64,000 bases of DNA from CAYOHG01 sp964465125 (GCA_964465125.1 CAYXIO010000018.1:1-64000); one strand, 5' to 3'; shown: positions 49,179-58,429, counted from the stretch's first letter. Made by a program: numbers and translations. The notes: generated by a model not told the origin, from the sequence alone.

Positions 49179-50543
49179 ATGGCGAAGAACACCTTTGCGA
49201 CGGAGTCGGCTCGCAATGAGTTGACGGTGCGCCAGGAGCGCGCCCTGCTGGTGGGTGTGCTGCTCGAGGGCGGGCCGCTCGTGGAAGACCCGCTCGCCGA
49301 GCTGGCGGAGCTGGCGCGGACCGCCGGCGCGGAGGTGGTGGACCGCGTGATTCAGCGGCGGCGTTCGTACCTGGCGGCCACCTGCGTCGGCAAGGGCAAG
49401 CTGGAGGAGATCCGCCAGCGCGCCGACGCCAACGAAATCGACGTCGTCATCTTCAACAACGATCTGTCGCCCTCGCAGATTCGCGAGATCGAGGAGGTGG
49501 TCAAGCGCAAGGTGGTGGATCGCAGCGAGCTGATCCTCGACATCTTCGCGAGCCGGGCGCGCACCGCCGAGGCGCGCTTGCAGGTCGAGCTGGCCCAGCT
49601 CGAATACACCGCGCCGCGCCTGCGCGGCATGTGGACCCACCTCGAACGCATCGCCGGCGCCGGCGGCGGGACGGGCGTGGGCTCGGTCGGCGGCATCGGA
49701 ACACGCGGCCCGGGCGAGCGCCAGATCGAAATCGACCGCCGCATCGTCAAGCAGCGCATCTCCCACCTGAAGGAGCGGATTCGCGAGATCGACCAGCGCC
49801 GTGTGCGCGAGGTGCGCGCCCGGCGCCACCACGTCACCGTCTCGCTGGTCGGCTACACCAACGCCGGCAAGAGCACGCTGATGAACGCGCTGACCGGTGC
49901 GGGAACGCTCGCCGAGGACAAGCTCTTCGCGACGCTCGACACGCTGACCCGCCGCTGGTCGCTCGGCGCCGGCCGGTACGTGCTGCTCAGCGACACGGTC
50001 GGGTTCATCCGCGATCTGCCACACCGGCTGGTCGCCTCGTTTCGCGCCACGCTGGAGGAGGCCATCCACGCGGATCTGCTCCTGCACGTGGCGGACGCCT
50101 CCAGCCCGGAAGCCGTTCAGCAGGTCGAGGCCGTCGAGCAGGTGCTGGCGGAGATCGGCGCCGAGCAGCGCCCCGTGCTGCTGATCCTGAACAAGATGGA
50201 CGTTCCCGGCGTCGAGTCCGTGGCGCCGATCCTGCAACAGCGGTATCCGGGTGCGCTGCGCATCTCGGCCCGGACCGGCAGCGGGCTCGATCCGCTTGCC
50301 CGAGCCGTTGAGCAGAAAATCGCCGCCGGCGCGCGGGAGGTCGTGCTGTCGCTGCCGGCCGCGAACGGACGGGCGCTGGCCTACCTCGAACAGGCGGCGG
50401 AAGTGCTGGAGCGCCAGTACGAGGGCGATCGCGCCTGCTGGACGCTGCGCGCGACGCAGGCGGTGCTCAACCAACTCGCCGCCCTCGAGCCGGACCTGGA
50501 ATACGATGGCAATAGCGAAGGTCGAATCGCGAAGAGCGAATGA
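49179..50543 (+). CDS. hflX: GTPase HflX
   Basis: A 454-residue ribosome-associated GTPase that splits stalled or stressed 70S ribosomes. The N-terminal HflX domain (ALLVGVLLEGG, SYLAATCVGKGKLEEIRQRADANEIDVVIFNNDLSPSQIREIEEVV, RSELILDIFASRARTAEARLQVELAQLEYTAPRLRGMWTHLER) is followed by a Gly-rich GAGGGTGVGSVGGIGTRGPGERQIEIDRR. The G domain has VSLVGYTNAGKSTLMNAL, DTVGFIRDLPH and LNKMDV. The last residues NSEGRIAKSE come from a short intergenic repeat that has been absorbed into the gene. Divergent from the lipoprotein gene. Confidence 0.96.
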   Translation: MAKNTFATESARNELTVRQERALLVGVLLEGGPLVEDPLAELAELARTAGAEVVDRVIQRRRSYLAATCVGKGKLEEIRQRADANEIDVVIFNNDLSPSQIREIEEVVKRKVVDRSELILDIFASRARTAEARLQVELAQLEYTAPRLRGMWTHLERIAGAGGGTGVGSVGGIGTRGPGERQIEIDRRIVKQRISHLKERIREIDQRRVREVRARRHHVTVSLVGYTNAGKSTLMNALTGAGTLAEDKLFATLDTLTRRWSLGAGRYVLLSDTVGFIRDLPHRLVASFRATLEEAIHADLLLHVADASSPEAVQQVEAVEQVLAEIGAEQRPVLLILNKMDVPGVESVAPILQQRYPGALRISARTGSGLDPLARAVEQKIAAGAREVVLSLPAANGRALAYLEQAAEVLERQYEGDRACWTLRATQAVLNQLAALEPDLEYDGNSEGRIAKSE

Positions 50544-50630
50544 AGCGCAGCCGCGTTCGCGCGTCGCCTGGGTTCAGCGCGCGGGCTGGTTCTTCACGCG
50601 CTAATCGCTATTCGCGATTCGACCTTCACT
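50514..50630. repeat. 26-bp inverted repeat joining the 3' ends of two convergent genes
   Basis: The left arm 50514-50539 (AGCGAAGGTCGAATCGCGAA...) and the right arm 50605-50630 are reverse complements at 24 of 26 positions, separated by 65 bp. Both arms are coding: they give the C-terminal residues EGRIAKSE of HflX and EGRIANSD of the convergent hydrolase. The resulting hairpin may terminate both transcripts. Confidence 0.8.
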
Positions 50631-52082
50631 GCTCGCGCCCCGCTGCGGGTCGAAGTAGTTGACGATCAGGCCGTAGAAATAGCGCCGCGCGTACGGTGCG
50701 AACCCGATGTGCCCTCCGCCGGGCAGAATCAGCGCCGCCAGGTTCCGGTTGTCATAACGAGCCATGAAATCCGCGACGTTTTGGGCCGAGGTGAGCGGGT
50801 CGTTCGCACCCTGCACGATCAGCACCGGCACACGAAAATCCAGCGGCTTGTCGCCATCCGCTTTCCCCAGGTACGGCATCCAGCGCAGGTAGGTCAGCGT
50901 GTCCTCGACGTACGGCACTCCGAGCCCGCCACGCGCAAACTCCGCCTCGATCACGCGGCGCAGGCTTCCGCTGTCGTCCGGACCGTGGCGCGCGTGCATG
51001 CGGCGGCGGATGGTGTTCTGCAAGCTGTGCAGCACGGGGTTATCGAACAGGCCCCAGCGTTGCTGGCACTGCGCGATGATCTCCTCGAAGCGCAGGCACG
51101 GCGAGAACGCGATTACCCCGGCGCGTAGGACCGGCGCGCGGGGGGGCGGCGCCATCCGCGGTGCGATGCGTTCCGAGATCGCCGCGTGCCGTTCCGGACG
51201 CGAGGCCTCCCACGCAGCCAGCAACGCGTGATTCGCGCCCCAGCAGAAGCCGATCAGTCCGGTTTCGCGCACGTGCGGCTGCTGCTGCAACCAGGCGGCG
51301 GCCGCGCACAGGTCGCCGGACTCGCGCAGCCCGAACAGGTAGTCGGGCCCGGGCTGGCGCACCGCGCTTTGCCCGAAGCCGCGCAGCTCGATCGCCAGCG
51401 CGTGAATTCCGTTCTCGCGCAGCGCCGTGCACAGATCGCGGGTGCGCTGGACGTGCAGATCGCCAAACAGACCCGGCAGCACCATGACGGCGGGCGCGTC
51501 GAGCCGTTGGCCGTCGCGTTCGGCGTATCCAAGGCGGCCGAAGAGCTTCAGATCGGGCGCGACGGGTATCCAGACATCGTGAAAGCCCGGCCAGGCCGCT
51601 GGCGGCTGGTCGCTGGCGTCGGCCCCGGTCGCCTGGGCGGTGTCCTCCAGGCCGGAGAGGTTGCCGAAGAGCGTGTGCAGCGTCGCGGGGTTTTCGTGGA
51701 AGCGCGCGAAGACGTCGACCGGCCCGCCGGAAGCGTCGATCAACTCGTCGGTGAGCAACGGCTTGTAGCGCGCGCGCGGCAGCAGATGCGCCAGTTGCGA
51801 GTGCGCCAATTCGAGCCAGCGGCGCGTATTGGGGACCATCGGCTCCGCGATCGAGCCGACGCCTGCATGTCCGTTCGTATCCGCTGCGCCGGCGTGGGGT
51901 CCGCGGGTCGGCAGGCTCCTTGCGGCCGAAGGCAGCGCGACCTCCAGAAGCTCAATCTCGCGCGGGCTGACGCGGAAGGATCGTTCGCTGAAGCAGCCGG
52001 ACACGAAGAGCGGCACGACCACGAGCCCGGCCGCCACCCGCCGCCAGATGAGCTTCGATACTCGCACGCGGATTGCGCCCAT
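50601..52082 (-). CDS. lipoprotein alpha/beta hydrolase with Cys nucleophile
   Basis: A 493-residue protein. A lipoprotein-like signal ends at Cys30 (AAGLVVVPLFVSGC). After an N-terminal region of about 140 residues with no clear family, the alpha/beta hydrolase fold starts at PAVMVLPGLFGDLHVQRTRDLCTALRENGIHALAIELRGFGQSA. The nucleophile elbow is GLIGFCWGANHA, so Cys280 replaces the usual Ser. The acid lies in VQGANDPLTSAQNV and the His in LPGGGHIGFAPYARRYFYG. The fold resembles YheT-type hydrolases, but a Cys nucleophile recalls dienelactone hydrolases. The start is uncertain: ATG 52082 or GTG 52127. The C-terminus carries the shared EGRIANSD tail from the repeat. Confidence 0.82.
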   Translation of the reverse strand: MGAIRVRVSKLIWRRVAAGLVVVPLFVSGCFSERSFRVSPREIELLEVALPSAARSLPTRGPHAGAADTNGHAGVGSIAEPMVPNTRRWLELAHSQLAHLLPRARYKPLLTDELIDASGGPVDVFARFHENPATLHTLFGNLSGLEDTAQATGADASDQPPAAWPGFHDVWIPVAPDLKLFGRLGYAERDGQRLDAPAVMVLPGLFGDLHVQRTRDLCTALRENGIHALAIELRGFGQSAVRQPGPDYLFGLRESGDLCAAAAWLQQQPHVRETGLIGFCWGANHALLAAWEASRPERHAAISERIAPRMAPPPRAPVLRAGVIAFSPCLRFEEIIAQCQQRWGLFDNPVLHSLQNTIRRRMHARHGPDDSGSLRRVIEAEFARGGLGVPYVEDTLTYLRWMPYLGKADGDKPLDFRVPVLIVQGANDPLTSAQNVADFMARYDNRNLAALILPGGGHIGFAPYARRYFYGLIVNYFDPQRGASSEGRIANSD

Positions 52083-52345
52083 TCGGCGGAGCCACTCACG
52101 CGGTTGGATGCGACGCGATTGTCCCACTCAGAATATCCCCGCCGAACTGCCGCTGCGGAAGCACCTGCACGAAGCCGACGAGCTCAGAACGAGCCGCACG
52201 GGATCCACGCCCGCTCGGGCGGGGATGATAGACGGTTCAAACACGTCCGTAATCCGCATCCGAGCCGGTAGTATGCGTTTCCGGGCGTGGCCGAGAATGG
52301 AAACCACCCATCCGGCTGAGTCGCACGCGCCCAGAGGGATCGCGC

Positions 52346-53257
52346 ATGGGAACTGGCAGCATGCCGAGCGCACTTAGCAACGCAATCCTCGCGGTCGCGG
52401 TTTTTGCCGCGATGCTTGCCTGCGTCTCCCGCTCCGCCGCGCAGACGCTCTACGCCTACGACAATCTCGCCGAGGGACGCGGCGGCGTGGGCGACGCGCT
52501 GATCTGTTTCGAGGGGGACGATCCGGCGAGTATCACTGAGATCGGCCGTTCCGGCGTCACGCACACCGTGATGGTCGGCCTGGAGTTTACGCCCGATGGC
52601 CGCCTGTGGTCCTATGGCGTGCCATTCGATTCGACCGGGCAGACCGGGCTATATTCCGTCGATCTTCAGACCGGCGCGGCGACGCGAATCGGCGCCGGCG
52701 GCGTCGAAGGCGGACGCCTGATCGACGACCTCGCCTATAACCCCGCCGACGGCCTGATGTACGCCCCGGCGCACCGGATCGGGCAGCCGCCGCAGCTCTA
52801 CACGCTCAATCTGGACACCGGCTACGCAACGCTGGTTGGCACGCTGACGAGTGAGAACCCTATCGTCCCGTACGGGCTCGCCGCCGACTCGACCGGAACG
52901 CTCTACGTAATGGGGCCGGTGACCAATACGAACGGCGACGGGCTGTTCAGGATCGATGGCCTGCAACTCGTGCCGGTGATCGACCTGCCAATCGAGCTGC
53001 TGTTCAGCCAGGGCATCGCGATCGACTGGTCCGCCGCCTTCGGCGAGGCGAACGCCGGCTACCACGGCGCCTACAACGCCGCCAACTATCACTGCGAGCT
53101 CTGGGTGTTTGATGTTGGGAGCGCCTCGGCCGCCTACATCGGCGACATCGGGCCGCTGCATCCGCACGGGACCAGCATCTACGAGACCGGGGACGTGGCG
53201 CTTCGCCCGCGCGGGGCACGCCTGTTGCACGCGCCTCCGCCGATTCGGATACGGTGA
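52346..53257 (+). CDS. exported propeller-like protein of unknown function
   Basis: A 303-residue protein with a signal peptide ending near SAAQTL. The body contains repeated blocks like GLYSVDLQTGAATRIG, QLYTLNLDTGYATLVGTL and ELWVFDVGSASAAYIGDIG, each ending in the D-x-x-T-G-x-A-T pattern typical of DUF4394-like or WD/YVTN-type beta-propellers. No catalytic residues stand out. It is upstream-divergent from the hydrolase gene. No PEP-CTERM sorting motif is visible at the C-terminus, which ends in Arg/Pro-rich sequence. Confidence 0.7.
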   Translation: MGTGSMPSALSNAILAVAVFAAMLACVSRSAAQTLYAYDNLAEGRGGVGDALICFEGDDPASITEIGRSGVTHTVMVGLEFTPDGRLWSYGVPFDSTGQTGLYSVDLQTGAATRIGAGGVEGGRLIDDLAYNPADGLMYAPAHRIGQPPQLYTLNLDTGYATLVGTLTSENPIVPYGLAADSTGTLYVMGPVTNTNGDGLFRIDGLQLVPVIDLPIELLFSQGIAIDWSAAFGEANAGYHGAYNAANYHCELWVFDVGSASAAYIGDIGPLHPHGTSIYETGDVALRPRGARLLHAPPPIRIR

Positions 53258-53525
53258 TTCCGGGCCGGCAGCCGAAGCGATTGCACACGGCCGCCGCGCC
53301 ACGTCCGGAAGCGGGGCAGATGGGGATGATCGCGCTCTATCCCTTGAGAAACGTCCTGAGCCGATCGTTGTTCCGGCCCGGGCACTGTGCTCAAACGGCC
53401 GGCCACGGCGTCGAACTTGCGACGCGCGAGTAGTCCGGTGTCGAGGTTGTTTTAGCGCCCCGGCGTCGAAGACCGCCGAGGCGGTTCGGGCAGATGCGGG
53501 GGGTTGCGCGCCGGCCGGACGTCGA

Positions 53526-53738
53526 TCAGCGCACGTACCAGCGCGTCAGGCGCGACTGCTTGGTCGCCAGCCAGATCGAATCCCAATCGTCGGCGATCTG
53601 GCGGTTGTCCATGTCCGCGATCCGCTCGTAGGTGTGCTTGCGATCGTCCCAGGTGTTCACGACGCCGTTGCAGCCGGTCAGGCAGGCCAGGCCGGCCACG
53701 CCGCTCAGAATCGCGATCATCAGCATCCGTGTTCGCAT
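53526..53738 (-). CDS. small lipoprotein
   Basis: A 70-residue protein. MRTRMLMIAILSGVAGLACLTGC is a clear lipoprotein signal (lipobox LTGC). The mature part (NGVVNTWDDRKHTYERIADMDNRQIADDWDSIWLATKQSRLTRWYVR) is charged and Trp-rich. The ATG at 53738 has AGGT upstream. It lies 72 bp after tsaE on the same strand. Function unknown. The 268 bp after the convergent propeller gene (53258-53525) hold nothing I can identify. Confidence 0.78.
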   Translation of the reverse strand: MRTRMLMIAILSGVAGLACLTGCNGVVNTWDDRKHTYERIADMDNRQIADDWDSIWLATKQSRLTRWYVR

Positions 53739-53810
53739 CGTGCACCTGCCTTGCCGTTCGCCCAGGCGGAATCCGTCGGCCAAGTAGTGTCGACGCGCCG
53801 GGCCGGCCTG

Positions 53811-54335
53811 TCAATCGGCTTCGTGAGCCCCGCCGGCAACGACCCGGACGGGGCCTTCGCACCTGGCCAGCTCCTCCCGCAAGCGGCCGATGATCGATGC
53901 CGCGGCGCGGATGCGGATCGTCCGCGAGCGCTGATCCGTGCCGTACGCCAACTCGACCGTCATGGCGCCCGCAGGCAGCACATCGGCGAACCGGTCCGCC
54001 CATTCGATCGCGACGACGCAGTCCGGCCGCTGCCAGACGTCGGCGAGGCCGAGTTCGAGCAGTTCGGCGGCGCTGCCGAGGCGGTAGGCATCGACGTGAA
54101 CCAGCGCCAGTCGGCCGGAGTACTCGCGCACGAGCACAAACGTCGGGCTGACGACGGCATCGGCCTCCGCCGCGTCGAGTCCGACCGCGAGGCCCTTGAC
54201 GAACTGCGTCTTGCCCGCTCCCAGGGGCCCATTCAGCGCCAGTACCTCGCCGCCGGCCAGCGTTCGGGCGACGGCCAGCCCGACCAGGCGCGTCCCTTCC
54301 TCGCTGAGCGAGTGCAGGGTGAGACCGGCGCTCAT
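53811..54335 (-). CDS. tsaE: tRNA threonylcarbamoyladenosine biosynthesis ATPase TsaE
   Basis: A 174-residue P-loop ATPase required with TsaB and TsaD to make t6A37 in ANN-decoding tRNAs. Walker A is NGPLGAGKTQFVKGLA. SPTFVLVREY is the switch-like segment, HVDAYRLGS carries the conserved Asp-x-Tyr-Arg, and AIEWADRF carries the conserved Trp. The start overlaps the thiL stop by 4 bp (ATGA), indicating coupled translation. About 30 C-terminal residues beyond the core are normal variation. Confidence 0.95.
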   Translation of the reverse strand: MSAGLTLHSLSEEGTRLVGLAVARTLAGGEVLALNGPLGAGKTQFVKGLAVGLDAAEADAVVSPTFVLVREYSGRLALVHVDAYRLGSAAELLELGLADVWQRPDCVVAIEWADRFADVLPAGAMTVELAYGTDQRSRTIRIRAAASIIGRLREELARCEGPVRVVAGGAHEAD

Positions 54336-55291
54336 TGGAAATGCTCCCAGCCGCCGGGCCGAAGCGGGATCTCGCGTCCGTCGGCTTCGCGAATCCGCAT
54401 GCCGGCGCCTGGCGCGATCTCGCCCAGCGGGTGCAGCCCGAGGCGAGTGCACTCGTCCGCCGACACGTCCGGCGGCGTCACCACGATCAGCTCGAAATCC
54501 TCGCCGTCGTTCAGGGCGTGCTCGCGGGGCATCCGGCCGCTGCGCAGCGCGAGCGCCCGCGCATCCGCATGAATCATCGCATCCAGGCGCGGCCCGAAGA
54601 CGACCGCTCCGACGCCGGACGCCTCGCAGATGTGGTCCAGATCGGTCGACAAGCCGTCGCTGATGTCGGTCATGGCGTGGGGCCGAAGCTGCGCGGCAAC
54701 GCTGAGGCCGAGGGCCACGCGCGGCTCGAACGTCAGGTGCCGACCGAGGATCGAGCCGCCGAGCGGACCGCTGAGAAGAATGCGGTCGCCGGCGCGGGCA
54801 CCATCGCGCCTGACCGGGGCGGTTCCGGGCCGCGGGCGGGCGGCGACGGAGACGCTGACGACGGTCGGATGTCGCCAACTGTTGGTGTCGCCACCCAGGA
54901 CTGGGCAGTTATAGGACGAGCCGAGCCGGATCGCGCCGCGGGCCAGCGCGAGTGCCTGCTCGGTGGTCAGCGCGTCGTCGAGGGCTACGGCCAGCAGCGC
55001 GCCCACCGGCTCGACCCCCATCGCGGCGCAGTCGCTGAGGTTGACGGCCAGGGCTTTTCGTCCGATCGATTCCCAGGAATGCGACGCGGAGTCGAAATCC
55101 ACGCCGTCCATAAGCATATCGACCGACCAGAGCAGGTCGGAACCCGACAGCCCGAGCGGCGCGAGGTCGTCACCGAAGGGCACGGCTGAGGTCGCGTGCG
55201 GCGTGCCCGGGGCTGCTTCGAGCTCCGCGCGCAGCCTGCGAATGAGTTCGCGTTCGCCGCGCGGGGGCTGGAGGGGCGGTTCGGGGGACAC
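54332..55291 (-). CDS. thiL: thiamine-monophosphate kinase
   Basis: A 319-residue kinase phosphorylating thiamine phosphate to thiamine diphosphate. Motifs are FGDDLAPL, WSVDMLMDGVDF, KALAVNLSDCAAMGVEP, PVLGGDTNSW, ILLSGPLGGSILGRHL, AMTDISDGLSTDLDHI and ALNDGEDFELIV. GTG 55291 is chosen because AAAGG lies eight bases upstream; an in-frame extension to 55345 is also open. It is translationally coupled to tsaE. No THI-box (TPP riboswitch) motif is visible upstream. Confidence 0.95.
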   Translation of the reverse strand: MSPEPPLQPPRGERELIRRLRAELEAAPGTPHATSAVPFGDDLAPLGLSGSDLLWSVDMLMDGVDFDSASHSWESIGRKALAVNLSDCAAMGVEPVGALLAVALDDALTTEQALALARGAIRLGSSYNCPVLGGDTNSWRHPTVVSVSVAARPRPGTAPVRRDGARAGDRILLSGPLGGSILGRHLTFEPRVALGLSVAAQLRPHAMTDISDGLSTDLDHICEASGVGAVVFGPRLDAMIHADARALALRSGRMPREHALNDGEDFELIVVTPPDVSADECTRLGLHPLGEIAPGAGMRIREADGREIPLRPGGWEHFQ

Positions 55292-55335
55292 GGCGGGGCC
55301 TTTCAATTCGGGGCTGTCGCGGGCGCACGGTGCAG

Positions 55336-55341
55336 TATAAT
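55336..55341 (+). promoter_or_regulatory. -10 box (TATAAT) for the DUF1570 protease gene
   Basis: A perfect TATAAT 44 bp before the start codon, with a purine-rich leader ending in GAGGAGAG. The -35 region (about 55313-55318) is weak. Confidence 0.5.
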
Positions 55342-55384
55342 CCACGGCGGCTGACGCCAGTCAGTGACCAGTCGAGGAGAGTCC

Positions 55385-56731
55385 ATGAACGCGCGCAATC
55401 GAACGCGGTGGGTCTTGTTTGCCGGCTTGCTCCTGTTTTCCGGGTTGCCTGCGGCGACGGCCTGGTCGGATCAGAAGCTCGAGGGCAAGTACCGCGTCGT
55501 GATCATCGACCAAGGTAAGGAACGGGTCGTGATCGGCGAGGTGACGGATGCCGGCGACGCCTACCTGGTCGAGGAGCGCAAGGGCATCAAGGTTCGCTAT
55601 CCCAAGACGCAGGTCAAGAAAATCGAGCCGTACCAGGCCGAATCGAACGACGGCGGCTCATCGCCGACAGCCGGCCGAAGCGGCATCGGCGACGAGGTGA
55701 TTCAGGACATCCTGGGCAGCGACTCGATCGACGAGCAGCTCCGCCGGCTGGTGGCGGAGTCGGACAACGTTGATCTGCGGGCCGAGCTGCCGCTCGACCA
55801 GGATTCGCTGGCCGACGCGATGAACATCGCGGGCAAGAAGGCCAAGTACTTCGGAACCGACCATTTCGTGTTCATCTACACGTCGGAGCGGTCGCAGGCG
55901 CAGGCGTTGGCCGCCCGGCTCGAGAAGGTCTACGACTGGTGCGTGGTGTACATGGAGCAGTTGAAGATTCCGCGCAACCAGCCCGATGCGAAGCTCGAAA
56001 TCTTCTATTTCGCGACGTACGAGGAATACAACGCCTACCAGACGCTGAACGGCTTTTCCGAGATGAACGCCCTGGGCTTCTACATGCCGACGAAGAACCG
56101 GTCGGCGTTCTATGACATGAACACCTTCCCGCCGGTCAAGGCCCAGCTCGAAGCCATGAAGACCATGCCGCTGGACCAGCGCCGCCCGCTCGAGAACCGC
56201 TACAAGCGCTGGGCCGAGCACACGAACCTGGAGGTCGTGCAGCACGAGGCCGCGCATCACATTCACTTCAACGTGGGCATCTACGACCGCTTCGCGGACC
56301 TGCCGCGCTGGATGGTCGAAGGGCTGGCGACGATGTTCGAGGTGCCGCCCAGCTCGGTCGGCGGCAGCCTGGGCGCGATCAATCACAGCCGGCTGGGTGA
56401 GTTCCGGTCCTTTTACGGCGAGAAGGGCGAGCGGCTCACGCCGGACTACGTGCAGTCCATCGCGCTGCGCGACGAGGGCGGCTACACCGCGTACGTGATG
56501 GGGTGGGCGCTGATCCACTACCTGCGCACGCGCCATACCGAGGAATTCTCGAAGTGGGTCTGCGCGCTGGCGGACCGCGAGCAGAGCAGCGGACTGAGCC
56601 TGACGGCCCAGCAGCAGCAGTTCGAGGATTCCTTCGGCGTGATCGACGAGAAATGGGTGAAGGAGTTTGCCGAATTCATCGCCTCGATCGAGTATCGTCC
56701 GAGCCTGGACTTCCGAACCAAGTTCCCGTAG
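55385..56731 (+). CDS. exported DUF1570-type gluzincin metalloprotease
   Basis: A 448-residue protein with a signal peptide (cleavage near AATAWSDQ). An N-terminal beta domain has GEVTDAGDAYLVEERKGIKVRYPKTQVKKIEPY, a pattern shared with other planctomycete exported proteins. After a linker, the catalytic domain contains HTNLEVVQHEAAHHIHFNVG with the zinc motif HEAAH (His287, Glu288, His291). The third ligand Glu312 lies in PRWMVEGLATMFEVPP, as in gluzincins. AYVMGWALIHYLRTRH follows. The domain (DUF1570) is strongly associated with Planctomycetes. Excellent ribosome site at 55374-55381. Substrate unknown. Confidence 0.9.
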   Translation: MNARNRTRWVLFAGLLLFSGLPAATAWSDQKLEGKYRVVIIDQGKERVVIGEVTDAGDAYLVEERKGIKVRYPKTQVKKIEPYQAESNDGGSSPTAGRSGIGDEVIQDILGSDSIDEQLRRLVAESDNVDLRAELPLDQDSLADAMNIAGKKAKYFGTDHFVFIYTSERSQAQALAARLEKVYDWCVVYMEQLKIPRNQPDAKLEIFYFATYEEYNAYQTLNGFSEMNALGFYMPTKNRSAFYDMNTFPPVKAQLEAMKTMPLDQRRPLENRYKRWAEHTNLEVVQHEAAHHIHFNVGIYDRFADLPRWMVEGLATMFEVPPSSVGGSLGAINHSRLGEFRSFYGEKGERLTPDYVQSIALRDEGGYTAYVMGWALIHYLRTRHTEEFSKWVCALADREQSSGLSLTAQQQQFEDSFGVIDEKWVKEFAEFIASIEYRPSLDFRTKFP

Positions 56732-56800
56732 CGCGGCGCGCCTGGTTGTCGGCCGGCCCGCGCCGGGCCGGATGCGCGCGGCGCGCGCTCTGAGCGGATC

Positions 56801-57565
56801 GTGAGCACCGCCCCGCGGGAAATCCCCGACACGCACGCTGACCCGACGCCCGCGCGACTGCCACCGCGGTCGCTGTGGGCCGCGCCGCGGCGGCCGCTGG
56901 CCAACCTGGTCTTTCTGCTGCCCGTCCTGCTATTCTACGAGTGGCAAGCGCAGCTCGGCGGAGCGGGCGCCGCACCGGCCGAGTTCGCCGCCGCCCGCTC
57001 ACTGCTGAGTCAATTCCTAGCCTGGTGCGGACCGGCGACGAGCTGGATGCCGGCGCTGCTCATCCCTTTGACGCTGCTCGGCTGGCACGTGCAATCGCGC
57101 GAGCCGTGGCGCGTGCCGTGGCTGGCGCCTCTGCTGATGATCGCCGAGAGCCTTCTGCTGGCCGTGCCGCTGGCGGTGCTGGGGCGCGTGCTGGCCGACG
57201 CGCCGCTGCTCGTGCGGGCCGATGGGCGCGTCCCGACCGAGCTTGTCGCGACGCTGGGCGCGGCGATTTACGAGGAGTTCATTTTTCGGCTGGTGTTGAT
57301 CGCGCTGCTCAGCGCGATCGCCGTCCGCGTCTTGAACGTACCCCGCACCTACGCGATCCCGCTCGCCTGGTGCGCGGCGGCGGCGCTGTTTGCCCTGGCG
57401 CACGTCGCGCCGGTGGGCAGCGAGCCGTTGTCTGCCCCGAATCTCGCAGCGCGCTTCCTGGGAGGCGTCTATCTGGGGGCGGTGCTGCACCTGCGCGGGC
57501 TCGGAGTCGCGACCGGCGCCCACGCGCTCGCCAACGGCGCAATTCTGCGACTGGCGGCCGGCTGA
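56801..57565 (+). CDS. CPBP-family intramembrane metalloprotease
   Basis: A 254-residue membrane protein with about six to seven hydrophobic segments. The CPBP/Abi motif is visible as GAAIYEEFIFRLVLIALLSAIAVR (EExxxR), followed by LFALAHVAP (His) and GVATGAHALANGAI (His), matching the family's glutamate, Arg and two His residues. Members include Rce1-like proteases and self-immunity proteins. It starts at GTG 56801, 69 bp after the DUF1570 gene, so they may form one operon of two proteases. Confidence 0.88.
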   Translation: MSTAPREIPDTHADPTPARLPPRSLWAAPRRPLANLVFLLPVLLFYEWQAQLGGAGAAPAEFAAARSLLSQFLAWCGPATSWMPALLIPLTLLGWHVQSREPWRVPWLAPLLMIAESLLLAVPLAVLGRVLADAPLLVRADGRVPTELVATLGAAIYEEFIFRLVLIALLSAIAVRVLNVPRTYAIPLAWCAAAALFALAHVAPVGSEPLSAPNLAARFLGGVYLGAVLHLRGLGVATGAHALANGAILRLAAG

Positions 57566-57792
57566 ACCCGCTACGCGCCGGATGCGATCGCCATCCGACG
57601 CTTCGACCGAGTCGTCGGACTCCCGGCGGGGCCGCCGCGTTGTCGCTGTCTGGCGGCGCGGGTAGGCTATGGCGTGGGCATTGCCTGGGCGCGGCCGCCG
57701 CCGGCGTCCGAGGCATCGGGATTTCAATCGCGCTGCGCGCCGCGCGGCCCGAATGCTCCGGAACCTGAACTCGCGCGACGGAGAGCCTTGGC

Positions 57793-58377
57793 ATGGGCGC
57801 TGCACGCAACTATGTGACCGTAGTATCGGGACTGCCGCGCTCCGGCACGTCGATGATGATGAAGATGCTCGAGGTGGGCGGCATCCCGGCCCTGGTCGAC
57901 AACATCCGCACCGCCGACGAGGACAATCCGGGCGGGTACTACGAATTCGAGCCGGTCAAGAAGACGCGCGAGGATTCGAGCTGGGTGGCGCAGGCGGTCG
58001 GCAAGGTCGTCAAGCTGGTGCACCTGATTATCCTCGACCTCCCGCTGACCTACGACTATCGCATCGTGTTCATGCGCCGCCACCTCGACGAAGTCGTCAA
58101 GAGCCAGAACGTGATGCTCGAGCGCAAGGGCAAGGACACCGCCGACCTGCCGCCGGAGCGGCTCAAGGCCATCTACCTCGCGCAGATCCAGAAAGTCCAG
58201 CAGTACATGACCGAGCATGCGGACCGCATCCGCTTCCTGGAAGTGGAATACAACTCGGTCATGAAGAACCCGAAGCCGGAGGCCGATCGGCTGAACGGCT
58301 TCCTCGACGGGCTGGACGTCGAGTGCATGCTCGCAGTCGTCAGCCCCGAGCTCTATCGGAATCGCGCCAAGAGCTGA
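57793..58377 (+). CDS. sulfotransferase-like protein
   Basis: A 194-residue protein whose N-terminus VTVVSGLPRSGTSMMMKMLEVGG is the 5'-phosphosulfate binding loop of PAPS-dependent sulfotransferases. YRIVFMRRHLDEVVKSQNVML matches the 3'-phosphate binding segment (R-x7-S). It is shorter than typical sulfotransferases (about 250-300), lacking the usual C-terminal region. A role in sulfating a surface sugar fits the sulfatase-like genes here but is only an inference. The 227-bp gap before it holds no gene. Confidence 0.78.
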   Translation: MGAARNYVTVVSGLPRSGTSMMMKMLEVGGIPALVDNIRTADEDNPGGYYEFEPVKKTREDSSWVAQAVGKVVKLVHLIILDLPLTYDYRIVFMRRHLDEVVKSQNVMLERKGKDTADLPPERLKAIYLAQIQKVQQYMTEHADRIRFLEVEYNSVMKNPKPEADRLNGFLDGLDVECMLAVVSPELYRNRAKS

Positions 58378-58429
58378 CGCGCGTCAGCTCGGGGGAGACG
58401 CGATCAGCCCGGGTGCGGCGTGCCGCGTG

